This document shows, piece by piece, positions 1-6,990 of a stretch of 58,680 bases of DNA. Numbering within the stretch: position 1 is the stretch's first letter; each line of letters begins with the position of its first letter. Made by a program: the position numbers and the translations under genes. Origin of the DNA: Solirubrobacteraceae bacterium (GTDB lineage Bacteria; Actinomycetota; Thermoleophilia; Solirubrobacterales; Solirubrobacteraceae); assembly GCA_017882455.1 (NCBI GenBank), contig JADGPL010000021.1, positions 1-58,680 of the forward strand, given 5' to 3'. Below the pieces are notes generated by a model, which saw only the letters and a program-made list of their open reading frames with translations, made no database searches and had not been told where the DNA came from.

Positions 1-1
1 G

Positions 2-97
2 GAGTACAACTACCGACGACCACACGGCTCCCTCAGCCACAAGCCGCCCGGCACCCGCCTACGCGAGCTGAACAACCTCCTCGGGTCTTACACCTAG
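2..97 (+). CDS. IS481/IS3-type transposase, C-terminal end (partial)
   Basis: Only the last 31 codons are in the window; the gene begins upstream. The reading frame contains YNYRRPHGSLSHKPPGTRL, the signature C-terminal segment of DDE integrase-core transposases of the IS481/IS3 type (Y-N-x-x-R-P-H-x-x-L-x-x-x-P), and ends at TAG. It lies 55 bp upstream of tRNA-Arg. I cannot tell from this fragment whether the copy is intact, nor distinguish IS481 from related integrase-core families with certainty. The family assignment is by motif only. Confidence 0.7.
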   Translation, partial: EYNYRRPHGSLSHKPPGTRLRELNNLLGSYT

Positions 98-152
98 CCC
101 TAGGCCTCGGCCGGTAGCCTTCCCCGTCCCACCTCACGCCTCTACGGATCGC

Positions 153-224
153 GCCCTCGTAGTCCAATGGATAAGACGACCGCCTCCTAAGCGGTAGATC
201 CAGGTTCGACTCCTGGCGGGGGCA
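153..224 (+). tRNA. tRNA-Arg (anticodon CCT)
   Basis: A complete cloverleaf can be drawn. The acceptor arms GCCCTCG and CGGGGGC pair with one G-U. There is a short D-arm around CAATGGATA, an anticodon stem CCGC/GCGG with loop CTCCTAA giving anticodon CCT (Arg, AGG codon), a T-arm CCAGG-TTCGACT-CCTGG, and discriminator A. The 3' terminal CCA is not encoded. The 3' half, from position 183, is repeated exactly at 10869-10910, so this gene is the attachment site of an integrated element. Confidence 0.95.
183..224 (+). repeat. Left attachment site, 42-bp direct repeat in the tRNA-Arg 3' half
   Basis: Identical over 42 bases to 10869-10910 and diverging at once outside (G versus T on the left, T versus C on the right). 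It spans from the anticodon loop through the discriminator base, the usual crossover region of tRNA-targeting tyrosine integrases. Which end is called attL is by convention only. Confidence 0.92.
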
Positions 225-385
225 TCGGCCTGGAAGCCCTGTATTCAGGCGGTTTTAGGCTCCGCCCGTTGCTCGCCGCTAGCCCTGTCCAAGGCGTCTG
301 AGCCTCGCTGCTGCCCATTGCTGCCCAATCAGCGAGCGTCACGCTTGATTTGCGTGCCTCCTTCGGCGCGTTTTGTCGTACAACG

Positions 386-1318
386 CTACGAGGTGAGACC
401 TAGCCAGAAGCCCGCGACTGGTGGCAGCGCGTTCGGCCGGTTTTGCATGAACTCCATGAGGTCGTCCGGGTTAAGCGCTTCGACGTGTGGGGGCAGCTCT
501 GATGGGTAACGCTGTCGGGCGCTGAACACAATCCATCGCAGCCCGCCGCTGTTTGGAAGCGTGTTGGCGTCAATCCACTCGTCCCCCGTCTTGACTTGGA
601 CTGCGACCGTATGCCCGTCACCGGGATGGCGCAAGATGTACTCGTACGCGATTGTGCTGTCTTTGTATCGAGCGGGGAGAGCTATATAGCCGCGTTCTGC
701 TTGCAGGTATGCCGCGACAAGATCCTGAACGTCGAACGGTCCAAGCAGCGAGTCCAGTATTTCCCAAATGCTCGGGCGCCATAGTGGGATCGGTTCGCCT
801 GCGAGCGTCGCAAACAGGTATTCGGAGTACCGTGCCGCCTCATCGCTGTGGACGCGACAGAACGCTCGTCCGGGTCCCGAGAACGTCCTAACGACCGCAC
901 CCGGCACCCCGGCCTCTGCGCCCGCAACGTCCACGATCTTTGCGGGCCGCACGCTGCATATATCGAGCGTGCGGTTCTGCTCGCTGTCGCGGTACTCCCA
1001 CTCACCGGTGAGGCGCGCGAGGTAATAGATTCCCTTCGGGCTTCTCGTCCACACGAGCGATCCGACGGGCGCATCATGCAGCCAAATGACTGGTCGATGC
1101 GCGGTTTTAGGCCATATTTCCTGTGCGAGCTGGAGATAGTCGGCCCAGTCGCGCGGCGGCCGGAGATCACCCCAGTGGGTGCCCCATCCGGTGCCTAGAA
1201 CCTTGTTGTCCAAGCAATACTGAAACGTCGCTACGCGGTCGCCACCGGGCCGGACATGAAGGCGGTAGAGATCAACAGTTGGGATTTTCGGAGCATAGCT
1301 CCCGCTCGACTGGGACAT
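386..1318 (-). CDS. Hypothetical protein, possible PUA/EVE-like domain plus restriction-endonuclease-like C-terminus
   Basis: 310 aa, first cargo gene inside the island between the att site and the integrase. I do not recognise a named family. The N-terminal half starts YRLHVRPGGD and has a VLGTGWG segment (residues 40-46), then WLHDAPVGSLVW (79-90) and YYLARLTGEWEYRD (98-111). This layout recalls PUA/EVE-like beta-barrel domains that read modified bases. Near the C-terminus, E226 and HPGDGHTVAVQVK (231-243) give a D-x6-Q-x-K pattern like the PD-(D/E)XK core of Mrr-type nucleases. Both domain ideas are inference from motif shape. The neighbouring R-M genes make a defence role plausible. Confidence 0.55.
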   Translation of the reverse strand: MSQSSGSYAPKIPTVDLYRLHVRPGGDRVATFQYCLDNKVLGTGWGTHWGDLRPPRDWADYLQLAQEIWPKTAHRPVIWLHDAPVGSLVWTRSPKGIYYLARLTGEWEYRDSEQNRTLDICSVRPAKIVDVAGAEAGVPGAVVRTFSGPGRAFCRVHSDEAARYSEYLFATLAGEPIPLWRPSIWEILDSLLGPFDVQDLVAAYLQAERGYIALPARYKDSTIAYEYILRHPGDGHTVAVQVKTGDEWIDANTLPNSGGLRWIVFSARQRYPSELPPHVEALNPDDLMEFMQNRPNALPPVAGFWLGLTS

Positions 1319-1367
1319 GCGCCTTGCGGTTCGGCTCTCGCGGGGGCATCAGGGCGAAGCCCGATGT

Positions 1368-2738
1368 TCAAGCGGCTTTGAGGCTCCGACCGTTGCCCGC
1401 CGCAAGCTCTGTCCAGGGTGCTCGCGTCTCGCTGTTGCCCATTGCCGCCCATTCGGTCCCGCCAACGAGCGCTTGCAGGCGCTTCTTGGCGGCAGCGTCG
1501 CGGCGCATCCCGTGGCGATAGACGCGCAGGGTGAAGCCAGGGTCCGTATGCCCGATCTGATCCATGACGCTGCCGGGATCGACTCCGAGCGCGACGAGTG
1601 TCGAGGCGAACGTGTGGCGCAGCTTGTGCGGCGTCAGACCCTCCGGTAGGGGAACCTCCCCCGCCTCGATCAGCTTCTCGTTGGCTGTCGCCACGGCCTT
1701 GTCGAGTACGCGCCGACGTATGTTGCCCTGGATCAGCTCGGACCCGGCCGCAGTCGTGAACACGAACACGCTCGGGCCGGTGCTCGCCGCATGCGCCTTG
1801 TACGCGGCCAGCTCGTCGCGGAGCGCGGGCAGTAGGTCCACCTGTCGCATCCCGGCGTCGGTCTTCGACGCACGCACGGTGAGCCGGCTGCCGGCGAGGT
1901 CAACGTCTCGCCACTGGAGCGCGGTCAACTCGCCGATCCGCAGGCCGGCGAAGACGAGCGTCGAGAGCAGCGCCCGCCGGTAGACGAGCCCGCCCTTCTG
2001 ATCGTGGCCTCCCTTCGCCTTGGCGTGGACGTCGAGTTCGCCCGCAGCATCGAGCAGCGCCTCGATGTGCTCGGCGCGATCGAGCCATACCGGAGCGGCC
2101 TTCTGCGGCTTGAGTCGTCGCCTGCGGCCCTTCGCTGGGTTCGCGCCGATCAGCCCGTACTCGACGGCGACCTCGAGAATCTGCCCGAGACGGGTGATCG
2201 TCTTGTTGATCGACGTTGCTGAGAGGGCTCGGCGTGCCCGCTTGCGCTCGCATCCGTTCTTGTCTGTGTACGTGTGGGTCAGCGGTCTGCCGTTGGCTGC
2301 GGCTGCTTGGATCGCTCGGGCTTCCGCCACCTTGGCCTGGCGGTAGCGATCGACCTCGGCAATCGTGATCTGCGACAGGCGATGGCTCTTGAAGAAGGGC
2401 AGCAGATGGCTTGAGAGCTGCCATCCGTAATCGAGCTGCGTCTTCTCGCGCCACTCTCCCTTTGTGGACTCGAACCACTGTGAGGCGAACTCGTGGAAGG
2501 TCGGGTCCTGGTCGATCTCGGGAGCTGGCTCGGGCGCAGGAGGGCGCCAGATGCCGCGTCGTACGTCGGCGAGGATGTTCTGTAGCTCGGTTTGCGCCTT
2601 CGTTCGTGTCCAGCCTTCGGCGGCTGTCCCGAGTGCCACGTACTCGCGTCGGCCGTAGGCGCGGAAGCGCAGTCCGTAGGTCGGGCTGCGCCTGCGCTCG
2701 TCCACGATCACCTGTCCCGTCGCTAGTGGGGGCATCAC
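1368..2738 (-). CDS. int: Tyrosine recombinase / phage-type integrase
   Basis: 456 aa, the usual size for an actinobacterial tRNA-targeting integrase. The N-terminus (about 15-60) is an AP2-like arm-binding segment, about 78-140 is the SAM-like core-binding domain, and about 215-430 is the catalytic domain. All catalytic residues are present: R267 in AGLRIGEL, K292 in ASKT, H371 and R374 in HKLRHTFAS, H397 in IGHTD and nucleophile Y407 in RVYRHG. It would catalyse insertion and excision between the tRNA-Arg site and the element. Its ATG at 2738 overlaps the end of the upstream gene (stop near 2735) in an ATGA arrangement, so the two are translationally coupled. Confidence 0.95.
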   Translation of the reverse strand: MMPPLATGQVIVDERRRSPTYGLRFRAYGRREYVALGTAAEGWTRTKAQTELQNILADVRRGIWRPPAPEPAPEIDQDPTFHEFASQWFESTKGEWREKTQLDYGWQLSSHLLPFFKSHRLSQITIAEVDRYRQAKVAEARAIQAAAANGRPLTHTYTDKNGCERKRARRALSATSINKTITRLGQILEVAVEYGLIGANPAKGRRRRLKPQKAAPVWLDRAEHIEALLDAAGELDVHAKAKGGHDQKGGLVYRRALLSTLVFAGLRIGELTALQWRDVDLAGSRLTVRASKTDAGMRQVDLLPALRDELAAYKAHAASTGPSVFVFTTAAGSELIQGNIRRRVLDKAVATANEKLIEAGEVPLPEGLTPHKLRHTFASTLVALGVDPGSVMDQIGHTDPGFTLRVYRHGMRRDAAAKKRLQALVGGTEWAAMGNSETRAPWTELAAGNGRSLKAA

Positions 2739-3172
2739 GCATCACCGTCCGTCGTCTCGGCGTCGGCGTGCCTCGCGATCTCGGGAGGCGTGACGCTGGC
2801 GAGGAAACGCTTGCTCGTGTTGGCCTTGGCAGCGGCACGCCTGCGGCCCTCTGGCGTTTCGGTTCTGTCCTGTTCGGCCAGCCATTCCCACAGGTCGATG
2901 TCGGCCTCTAGCGCGTCGATCATCGCCCGGTCCAGCTCGACCTCCACGTCCTGCTGGCGGGCGGGCGCGGCCCAGCCGATCACGTCAAGCGCGTTGCGTG
3001 CGCCGTCGATGCGAGCGAGCACGTCAGCCCACCCCGAGCGCGTGTGCGCGTCCGGCATCGTTCCGGGCGCGTCCTCGCTCGCGTGGGCAAGCTCGGTGTA
3101 GAGCGCTCCGCGCAGCAGCACCACGACATCGGCAGGTATGCGCGTCCTAGCGTTACTCGACCGCGCGGGCAT
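2735..3172 (-). CDS. Hypothetical protein upstream of the integrase
   Basis: 145 aa from the ATG at 3172 (MPARSSNART...). The protein is mostly helical and charged, with DLWEWLAEQDRTETPEGRRR near residues 93-112. I recognise no family or catalytic motif. It is sandwiched by overlap junctions: its ATG shares one base with the TGA of the gene upstream, and its stop overlaps the integrase ATG. It is therefore very likely co-expressed with the integrase and may be part of island maintenance or control. A longer open frame extends upstream but overlaps the neighbouring gene and has arginine-rich shadow composition, so I start at 3172. Confidence 0.7.
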   Translation of the reverse strand: MPARSSNARTRIPADVVVLLRGALYTELAHASEDAPGTMPDAHTRSGWADVLARIDGARNALDVIGWAAPARQQDVEVELDRAMIDALEADIDLWEWLAEQDRTETPEGRRRAAAKANTSKRFLASVTPPEIARHADAETTDGDA

Positions 3173-3834
3173 CAGTGGCGCTCCCCAGCGGCCGTGGTCC
3201 AGTGTCGGATGCCGCGTCGTCCTTGGCGGCGGGAGCGTAGGCGTGCCTGCTCGGCTACGTCGAGCCTTTTCTCGGCTGGCGTGAGGCGGTCGTCTATGTC
3301 GGCGTGCGCGTCGTCGGGCTCGGCCCACTCGCGCAGGCAGTAGACGGCAGAGCCGAGACGCCAGCTCGCGCGTCGTAGCCTTCCGGCCAGCTCGAACCAC
3401 ACGTCTGACCGGGCGGGCGGGTCCGCCTCGATTAGATCGAGAGCCTCGATGAGCGTCTCGCGTAGCGCGACGCCAAGACCGTCGATGCGTGTCTCGGCGA
3501 TCACGTGGGCCTCCCGCCAAGCCGTGTGCTGTGGCGACTCGGGTAGCTCGGGCACGTTGCCCGCGTGGCGGTGGCGTTGCAGGTAGCGCCGGCCGGCAGC
3601 CGTGATCTCCCACGCTTGGGAGCCGTGCAGACGCACATGCAGAATCCGCCCGCCCGCCTCCAGGACATCGAGCCGCACGCGGACGTGGCGCGCGGCAGCG
3701 GAGCGCTGGACGATGTGAAGGTGCTCGAATATCTCCCACACGGGTACGGCGTGTACGTCTCTCGCGCGGTGGCGGTCGGCGCGCTCGATCGCGGCCAATA
3801 CCATCGAGTCGGGTACTGCGGTGGGGGTGGTCAT
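3172..3834 (-). CDS. Winged-helix-like DNA-binding protein
   Basis: 220 aa from the ATG at 3834 (MTTPTAVPDSMVLAAIERA). Residues about 10-90 look like a winged helix: VPWEIFEHLHIVQ, then RHVRVRLDVLEAGGRILHV, then HGSQAWEITAAGRRYL, where the last part resembles the PadR/MarR 'xYxLTxxGrxxL' wing. The C-terminal half is helical and unassigned. A GAGG-type ribosome site precedes the start. It is the first gene of a three-gene operon ending in the integrase, and it is divergent from the XRE gene at 4070. I infer a regulator of the integration module; the wHTH call is from pattern only. Confidence 0.65.
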   Translation of the reverse strand: MTTPTAVPDSMVLAAIERADRHRARDVHAVPVWEIFEHLHIVQRSAAARHVRVRLDVLEAGGRILHVRLHGSQAWEITAAGRRYLQRHRHAGNVPELPESPQHTAWREAHVIAETRIDGLGVALRETLIEALDLIEADPPARSDVWFELAGRLRRASWRLGSAVYCLREWAEPDDAHADIDDRLTPAEKRLDVAEQARLRSRRQGRRGIRHWTTAAGERH

Positions 3835-4060
3835 CGTCGGTTCCTCCTGTGGTTGGAGGCTCCGGGAGAACGGCTCTGGCAAGGCAGCCATGCACCGGGG
3901 ATTGGTAGCGTGGCCGGCGTGCCGGGAGTTTGCGCTCCTGGTGCCAGGCGCCCGGGTGATCCACTCACCGCGGGCGCCACTTGTATGGTCTGTCGAGACT
4001 AACGCACCATAGCCTATCTGTAAAGGTCGCAAGATCGTCCAGCCCACCCACGCCTCCGCC

Positions 4061-4084
4061 GGTGACTACGTGACCCTTGGTCAC
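4061..4084. promoter_or_regulatory. GTGAC/GTCAC inverted-repeat operator over the XRE start codon
   Basis: GTGACC-CTT-GGTCAC (4070-4084) is a perfect inverted repeat that begins at the GTG start codon of the XRE gene. A further GGTGAC half-site lies at 4061-4066. Clustered half-sites across a start codon, in the divergent region of a repressor, suggest autoregulation. The role is inference; the symmetry is directly visible. Confidence 0.5.
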
Positions 4085-4303
4085 GCTCTGCGTGCATTGC
4101 GTGATCGGGCCGGGCTTACGCAGGAGCAGCTCGCACACCGCGTCGAGGTCGGCGCGACATACATCTCGCAGGTCGAGAACGGCCATAGAGGTGTCCGCTG
4201 GCACACGCTCCTGCACTTCCTGCACGCGCTCGACACCGACCTGCACCAGCTCGCCGACGCCATCGTTGAGGTCGAACGGCGGGAGCACGGGTCGAAGCGT
4301 TAG
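4070..4303 (+). CDS. XRE-family helix-turn-helix transcriptional regulator
   Basis: 77 aa, essentially a lone HTH_3 (Cro/C1-type) domain: LGHALRALRDRAGLTQEQLA (3-22) followed by HRVEVGATYISQVENGHRG (23-41), with the typical 'LTQEQLA...YISQVENG' helix-turn-helix. The start is the GTG at 4070, embedded in a 15-bp inverted repeat. It is divergent from the winged-helix/integrase operon with a 235-bp shared control region, as in a lysogeny-type switch, and convergent with the HTH gene at 4309 (5 bp apart). It probably represses the integrase operon and itself; the target is inferred from position. Confidence 0.85.
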   Translation: MTLGHALRALRDRAGLTQEQLAHRVEVGATYISQVENGHRGVRWHTLLHFLHALDTDLHQLADAIVEVERREHGSKR

Positions 4304-4308
4304 CCGGG

Positions 4309-4758
4309 TCATCGCAAGCGCTCCTGGTCGGTCTCGGTGGCGACTCCTGCACCTCGTATGGGCAGCAGTTTCGGACTGCTCCCCAAGCGCTGACGACGCC
4401 GCCGTGACGAACCGCGAGCAGGCACGGGCGTTTGTGGCACCTGTGCCTCTTTGCTTGTAGAACGGGCGAGCAGTTCCCGGGCCGTTTCCACGTCGAACCG
4501 GAGTCTGGGCTTTGAGCCGGCCCCGAGTGGGATGCCGCCGAGTTCGTGGCGGTGGGCGTAGACCCAGGAGCGCTCGATGCCCAGCTCGGCAGCGAGTGTC
4601 GCCGCGTCGACCATGCGGCGGGCGAGGGGCGGGTTGCTCTCGTTTCGGATCAGCTCGACCACGCGTCGCGCGAGCGCCTCAACGAACGCCTCGTCAAGAA
4701 CGCCGCCGGCAGGCGGCGGGGAGCCCGCGAGGGGTTGTGCGCGCGTGCGATGAGTCAT
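4309..4758 (-). CDS. Excisionase-like helix-turn-helix protein
   Basis: 149 aa from the ATG at 4758 (MTHRTRAQPLAG). A proline-rich lead is followed by a helical segment (about 20-45). Then comes the HTH: RRMVDAATLAAELGIERSWV, YAHRHELGGIPLG and PRLRFDVETARELL (about 48-94). This is the MerR/Xis-like layout common in actinobacterial integrative elements, where an HTH is followed by 'aeLG.iplG.gpkpRlRF'. The tail is basic (RRRRQR). In such elements the protein directs excision or binds the att region; here that is inferred from family resemblance and its place in the island. Confidence 0.7.
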   Translation of the reverse strand: MTHRTRAQPLAGSPPPAGGVLDEAFVEALARRVVELIRNESNPPLARRMVDAATLAAELGIERSWVYAHRHELGGIPLGAGSKPRLRFDVETARELLARSTSKEAQVPQTPVPARGSSRRRRQRLGSSPKLLPIRGAGVATETDQERLR

Positions 4759-5033
4759 CAGAGTCCATGACCACGAACCCCTCCAGACGGCCAGCGAGTT
4801 ACCCCGCCCGCTCCCTGCGCAGGCTCGGCACCCGCTCCAGTACCTCCGCTGCGGAGCAAAACGGAGCACCTTCGCTGCCCCGCGACACAGCTCGTCTGGC
4901 CGCGTTCCTGGCTGCGTCACCACCTCGCTCGCTTCGCTCCAAATGCTTGACGGACTAGATGCACTGTCCCGTGCGGGCCCTTAAGTGGGCCCCATTCGTT
5001 GGCCGCTTGGGCGTCCTCGTGGTCTAGAACCAC
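4759..5033. other. Intergenic region between HTH gene and RHH-like gene, with palindrome
   Basis: No convincing gene. GGGCCC-TTAAGT-GGGCCC (4975-4992) is a hairpin-capable inverted repeat, and GTGGT-CTAGA-ACCAC (5019-5033) is a second one directly before a short open frame. Either could be a terminator or an operator for the gene at 5096. No promoter hexamers stand out. Confidence 0.4.
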
Positions 5034-5099
5034 ATGACAACCACCACACCCACCAACACCAACACAGCCTGGCCACGCGATCAGCGAGGCGCGAGATGA
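5034..5099 (+). CDS. Putative 21-aa leader peptide, translationally coupled
   Basis: ATG at 5034 opens a 21-codon frame rich in Thr, Pro and Asn (MTTTTPTNTNTAW...). It stops at TGA 5097-5099, overlapping the ATG at 5096 of the next gene in the classic ATGA form. The pyrimidine-rich codons (ACC, ACA, AAC, CCC) explain the local composition. No good ribosome site is seen, so it may be chance. The exact ATGA junction is the reason to list it. Confidence 0.35.
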   Translation: MTTTTPTNTNTAWPRDQRGAR

Positions 5100-5623
5100 G
5101 CTACCGCTTGAAGATCACGCTCCCGATCGCGCTCGCAGAGCAGCTCAATGAGCTAGCCGCCAGCACCGGCGAGCCAGCCGCCCGACTCGCCGCGCAAATG
5201 GTCCGCAGCGGGCTCGCCGAAACCAGAGCCAGCGAACACGCGCAATCCTCTCGCGCGACGGACACGGTTGCTCTCGACTCGCCCGAGGACCAGGACGCTT
5301 TCCGGGCGTCGTGGCTTGAGCCATGGGGCGGCGACCGTGAATGGCGCATGTGGATGTGGGGCGGCATCGTCGCGCTCCACGGCCGCTACTCCGATGTTCT
5401 CGCGTGGCTCAAGGAGGGCTGGTGGAAACGCCAGACGCACGTCGAGATGCTCTGCGCCCTGGTCGTCTGGAGAGAACAAATCGACAACACCGGACGCGAC
5501 CCACGCGACGAGATCGCCTTCCAACACCACCTCGCCAACTACGGGCAGACCCTTCGCCAAGAAGGCGGCGGCATCACCGAAGCCTGGACACCCAGCGTCG
5601 CCCCCAACGAGTGGATGCGATAA
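5096..5623 (+). CDS. Hypothetical protein with ribbon-helix-helix-like N-terminus
   Basis: 175 aa from the ATG at 5096 (MSYRLKITLPIALAEQL). Residues 2-45 look like a ribbon-helix-helix: a short strand (YRLKITLP) and two helices (ALAEQLNELAASTG, PAARLAAQMVRSGLAE). The rest is rich in Trp and charged residues, with WLEPWGGDREW and WMWGGIVALHGRY, then WLKEGWWKR and EMLCALVVWREQID. I know no function for this part. It may be a DNA-binding island protein. The start was chosen because the frame upstream lacks coding character. Confidence 0.6.
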   Translation: MSYRLKITLPIALAEQLNELAASTGEPAARLAAQMVRSGLAETRASEHAQSSRATDTVALDSPEDQDAFRASWLEPWGGDREWRMWMWGGIVALHGRYSDVLAWLKEGWWKRQTHVEMLCALVVWREQIDNTGRDPRDEIAFQHHLANYGQTLRQEGGGITEAWTPSVAPNEWMR

Positions 5624-5806
5624 GGGGAGCAGCGAGCCAGACATCGAGGGCGCGCGAGACCACGGGCAGCACAAACGTCGAGGGATCTCGCGGCCAGGTG
5701 GCCGCAGCTACGATCACCGGAGGCGTCGGCTACGCCTCCTCGTCAACGCCGGCTTGAACTCCAGCGAGGCTCGCTTCGATGCATCAACTGCGGTAGCGTC
5801 GAGGCT

Positions 5807-6124
5807 ATGACGACAGCCGAGATCCTTGACCGTGCTGGCCGCCTTCTTGCGGACGCCGCGCCGCGCCAATCGAAAGTGATCCTCTTTGGCTCGCACGGCC
5901 GTGGGGATGCTGGCGCGGACAGCGATTTCGACTTCCTTGTGGTCGAGCCTTCGGTGGCGAGCAAGGCAAAGGAGATGGTGCGGCTGCGAGCCGTCCTCGA
6001 CCCGCTGGGTATCGCCGCCGATGTCGTGGTCGTCCCACGCGGCTACATGGAGGAATGGGGCGATGTCCCCGGAACGCTGCTCCACGACGCGCTGACGGAG
6101 GGCCGTGTCCTCGCCGAAACGTGA
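5807..6124 (+). CDS. MNT-type nucleotidyltransferase (antitoxin-like)
   Basis: 105 aa, minimal nucleotidyltransferase. FGSHGRGDAGADSDFDFLVV (26-45) is the G-S-x10-D-x-D signature of Pol-beta-like MNT proteins; a third acidic position may be D72 in ADVVVV. Proteins of this size paired with HEPN partners act as antitoxins, in studied cases by AMPylating the HEPN toxin. The stop lies inside the start of the next gene (20-bp overlap), so the pair is coupled. It is an island gene; 183 bp precede it with no other gene. Confidence 0.85.
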   Translation: MTTAEILDRAGRLLADAAPRQSKVILFGSHGRGDAGADSDFDFLVVEPSVASKAKEMVRLRAVLDPLGIAADVVVVPRGYMEEWGDVPGTLLHDALTEGRVLAET

Positions 6125-6512
6125 TGTACGTGACCTCGCCGCTCGCTTTGCCCTGAAGGCCCGCAGCGACGAGATTACGTTGGAGAAGCTCGTCGACGAT
6201 CACGACGTGCCGGATGACGTCATCGGCTTCCACGCTCAGCAGGCGGTCGAGAAGCTGCTGAAGGCGGCTCTCGCAAACGCTGGGGTTCCTCCTCCGCGCG
6301 TCCACGACCTTGGGCGGTTGGTCGCTCTGCTTGACGAGGCCGGGCTGGCTCCGCCGGAGGCGGCACGGGATGCCCGACGACTCGCTCCCTGGGCGGTCGA
6401 ATTCCGATACGAGGACATCCTCGATGAACGCCTCGACCGCAAGGCCGCGAGCGAGACGGTGGCACAGGTCCGCGCCTGGCTCGATCAGCTGCTCGACCAG
6501 CCAAGCACCTGA
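6105..6512 (+). CDS. HEPN-domain protein, partner of MNT nucleotidyltransferase
   Basis: 135 aa from the GTG at 6105, overlapping the MNT gene. It is a four-helix HEPN protein of the PF05168 type: ARFALKARSDEITLEKL, then IGFHAQQAVEKLLKAALANA (about 40-60), then RVHDLGRLVALLDEAGL, ending with AVEFRYEDILDERLD. The FHAQQAxEKxLKA core is typical. I do not see the R-x4-6-H RNase motif of HepT-type toxins, so ribonuclease activity is not assured. Function as a toxin/antitoxin pair is inferred from the operon; a nucleotide-binding role is an alternative. Confidence 0.8.
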   Translation: MSSPKRDVRDLAARFALKARSDEITLEKLVDDHDVPDDVIGFHAQQAVEKLLKAALANAGVPPPRVHDLGRLVALLDEAGLAPPEAARDARRLAPWAVEFRYEDILDERLDRKAASETVAQVRAWLDQLLDQPST

Positions 6513-6547
6513 GTACTGCCCGATAGCGAGTGCCGCATTGATCGGCG

Positions 6548-6820
6548 CTACCCGTCGTCGTCGGTCTCGACATCTGCCTCTACGCCAGGGTGGTGCTCTT
6601 TGAAGGTGCGAACGATGCGTCTGGCCGCCTCGGTCGCCGCCGCGCCTATCAGTCCGTCCTTGGCTTGCTCCGCGACTTCGATAGTGACGTTGACGACATC
6701 CTGTCCGACTCCGCGCCGCTCCATAGGCAGAGGGAATTCCGCTTGGAGGCCAGCATCAGAAAGCTGACGTGACAGCATGTGCGCGTCACGAATCGACCCT
6801 GAATAGCGGACTCGGATCAT
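6548..6820 (-). CDS. Hypothetical protein, third gene of DUF2188/zinc-ribbon mini-operon
   Basis: 90 aa from the ATG at 6820 (MIRVRYSGSIRDAHML). That ATG overlaps the TGA of the zinc-ribbon gene as ATGA, which fixes the start. The pattern is alpha/beta: IRVRYSG, then DAHMLSRQLSDAGLQAEF, then DVVNVTIEVAEQ, then a helix AAATEAARRIVRTFKEHHPG, then VEADVETDDDG. It resembles the small sensor-like components of actinobacterial conflict systems, but no family assignment is secure. It would be co-translated with the two genes before it. Confidence 0.6.
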   Translation of the reverse strand: MIRVRYSGSIRDAHMLSRQLSDAGLQAEFPLPMERRGVGQDVVNVTIEVAEQAKDGLIGAAATEAARRIVRTFKEHHPGVEADVETDDDG

Positions 6821-6972
6821 GCCACGGCATCCATGCAATCAGGGCAGAAGTGCTTGTGGGGCTCCGTGCCGGAGTCGATGATCCAGCCCTCCGCCATCCC
6901 GCTCTCCTCGGATTCCGTATCGCGTTCGCCGCATTTGTCGCAGACAATCACTGAATCTGGCTCGGTGCGCAT
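6817..6972 (-). CDS. Small zinc-ribbon protein (51 aa)
   Basis: 51 aa, starting MRTEPDSVIVCDKCGERD. Two knuckles, C11-D-K-C14 and C43-P-D-C46, together with H39 and H41 in PHKHF, point to a structural zinc site. The C-terminus is CMDAVA, and the TGA overlaps the ATG of the next gene. The composition is acidic. It lies 18 bp downstream of the DUF2188 gene. No catalytic domain; likely an adaptor or nucleic-acid/protein-binding ribbon. The tight junctions on both sides support it as real despite its size. Confidence 0.7.
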   Translation of the reverse strand: MRTEPDSVIVCDKCGERDTESEESGMAEGWIIDSGTEPHKHFCPDCMDAVA

Positions 6973-6990
6973 CTGGGGCTCCAGCGACGC

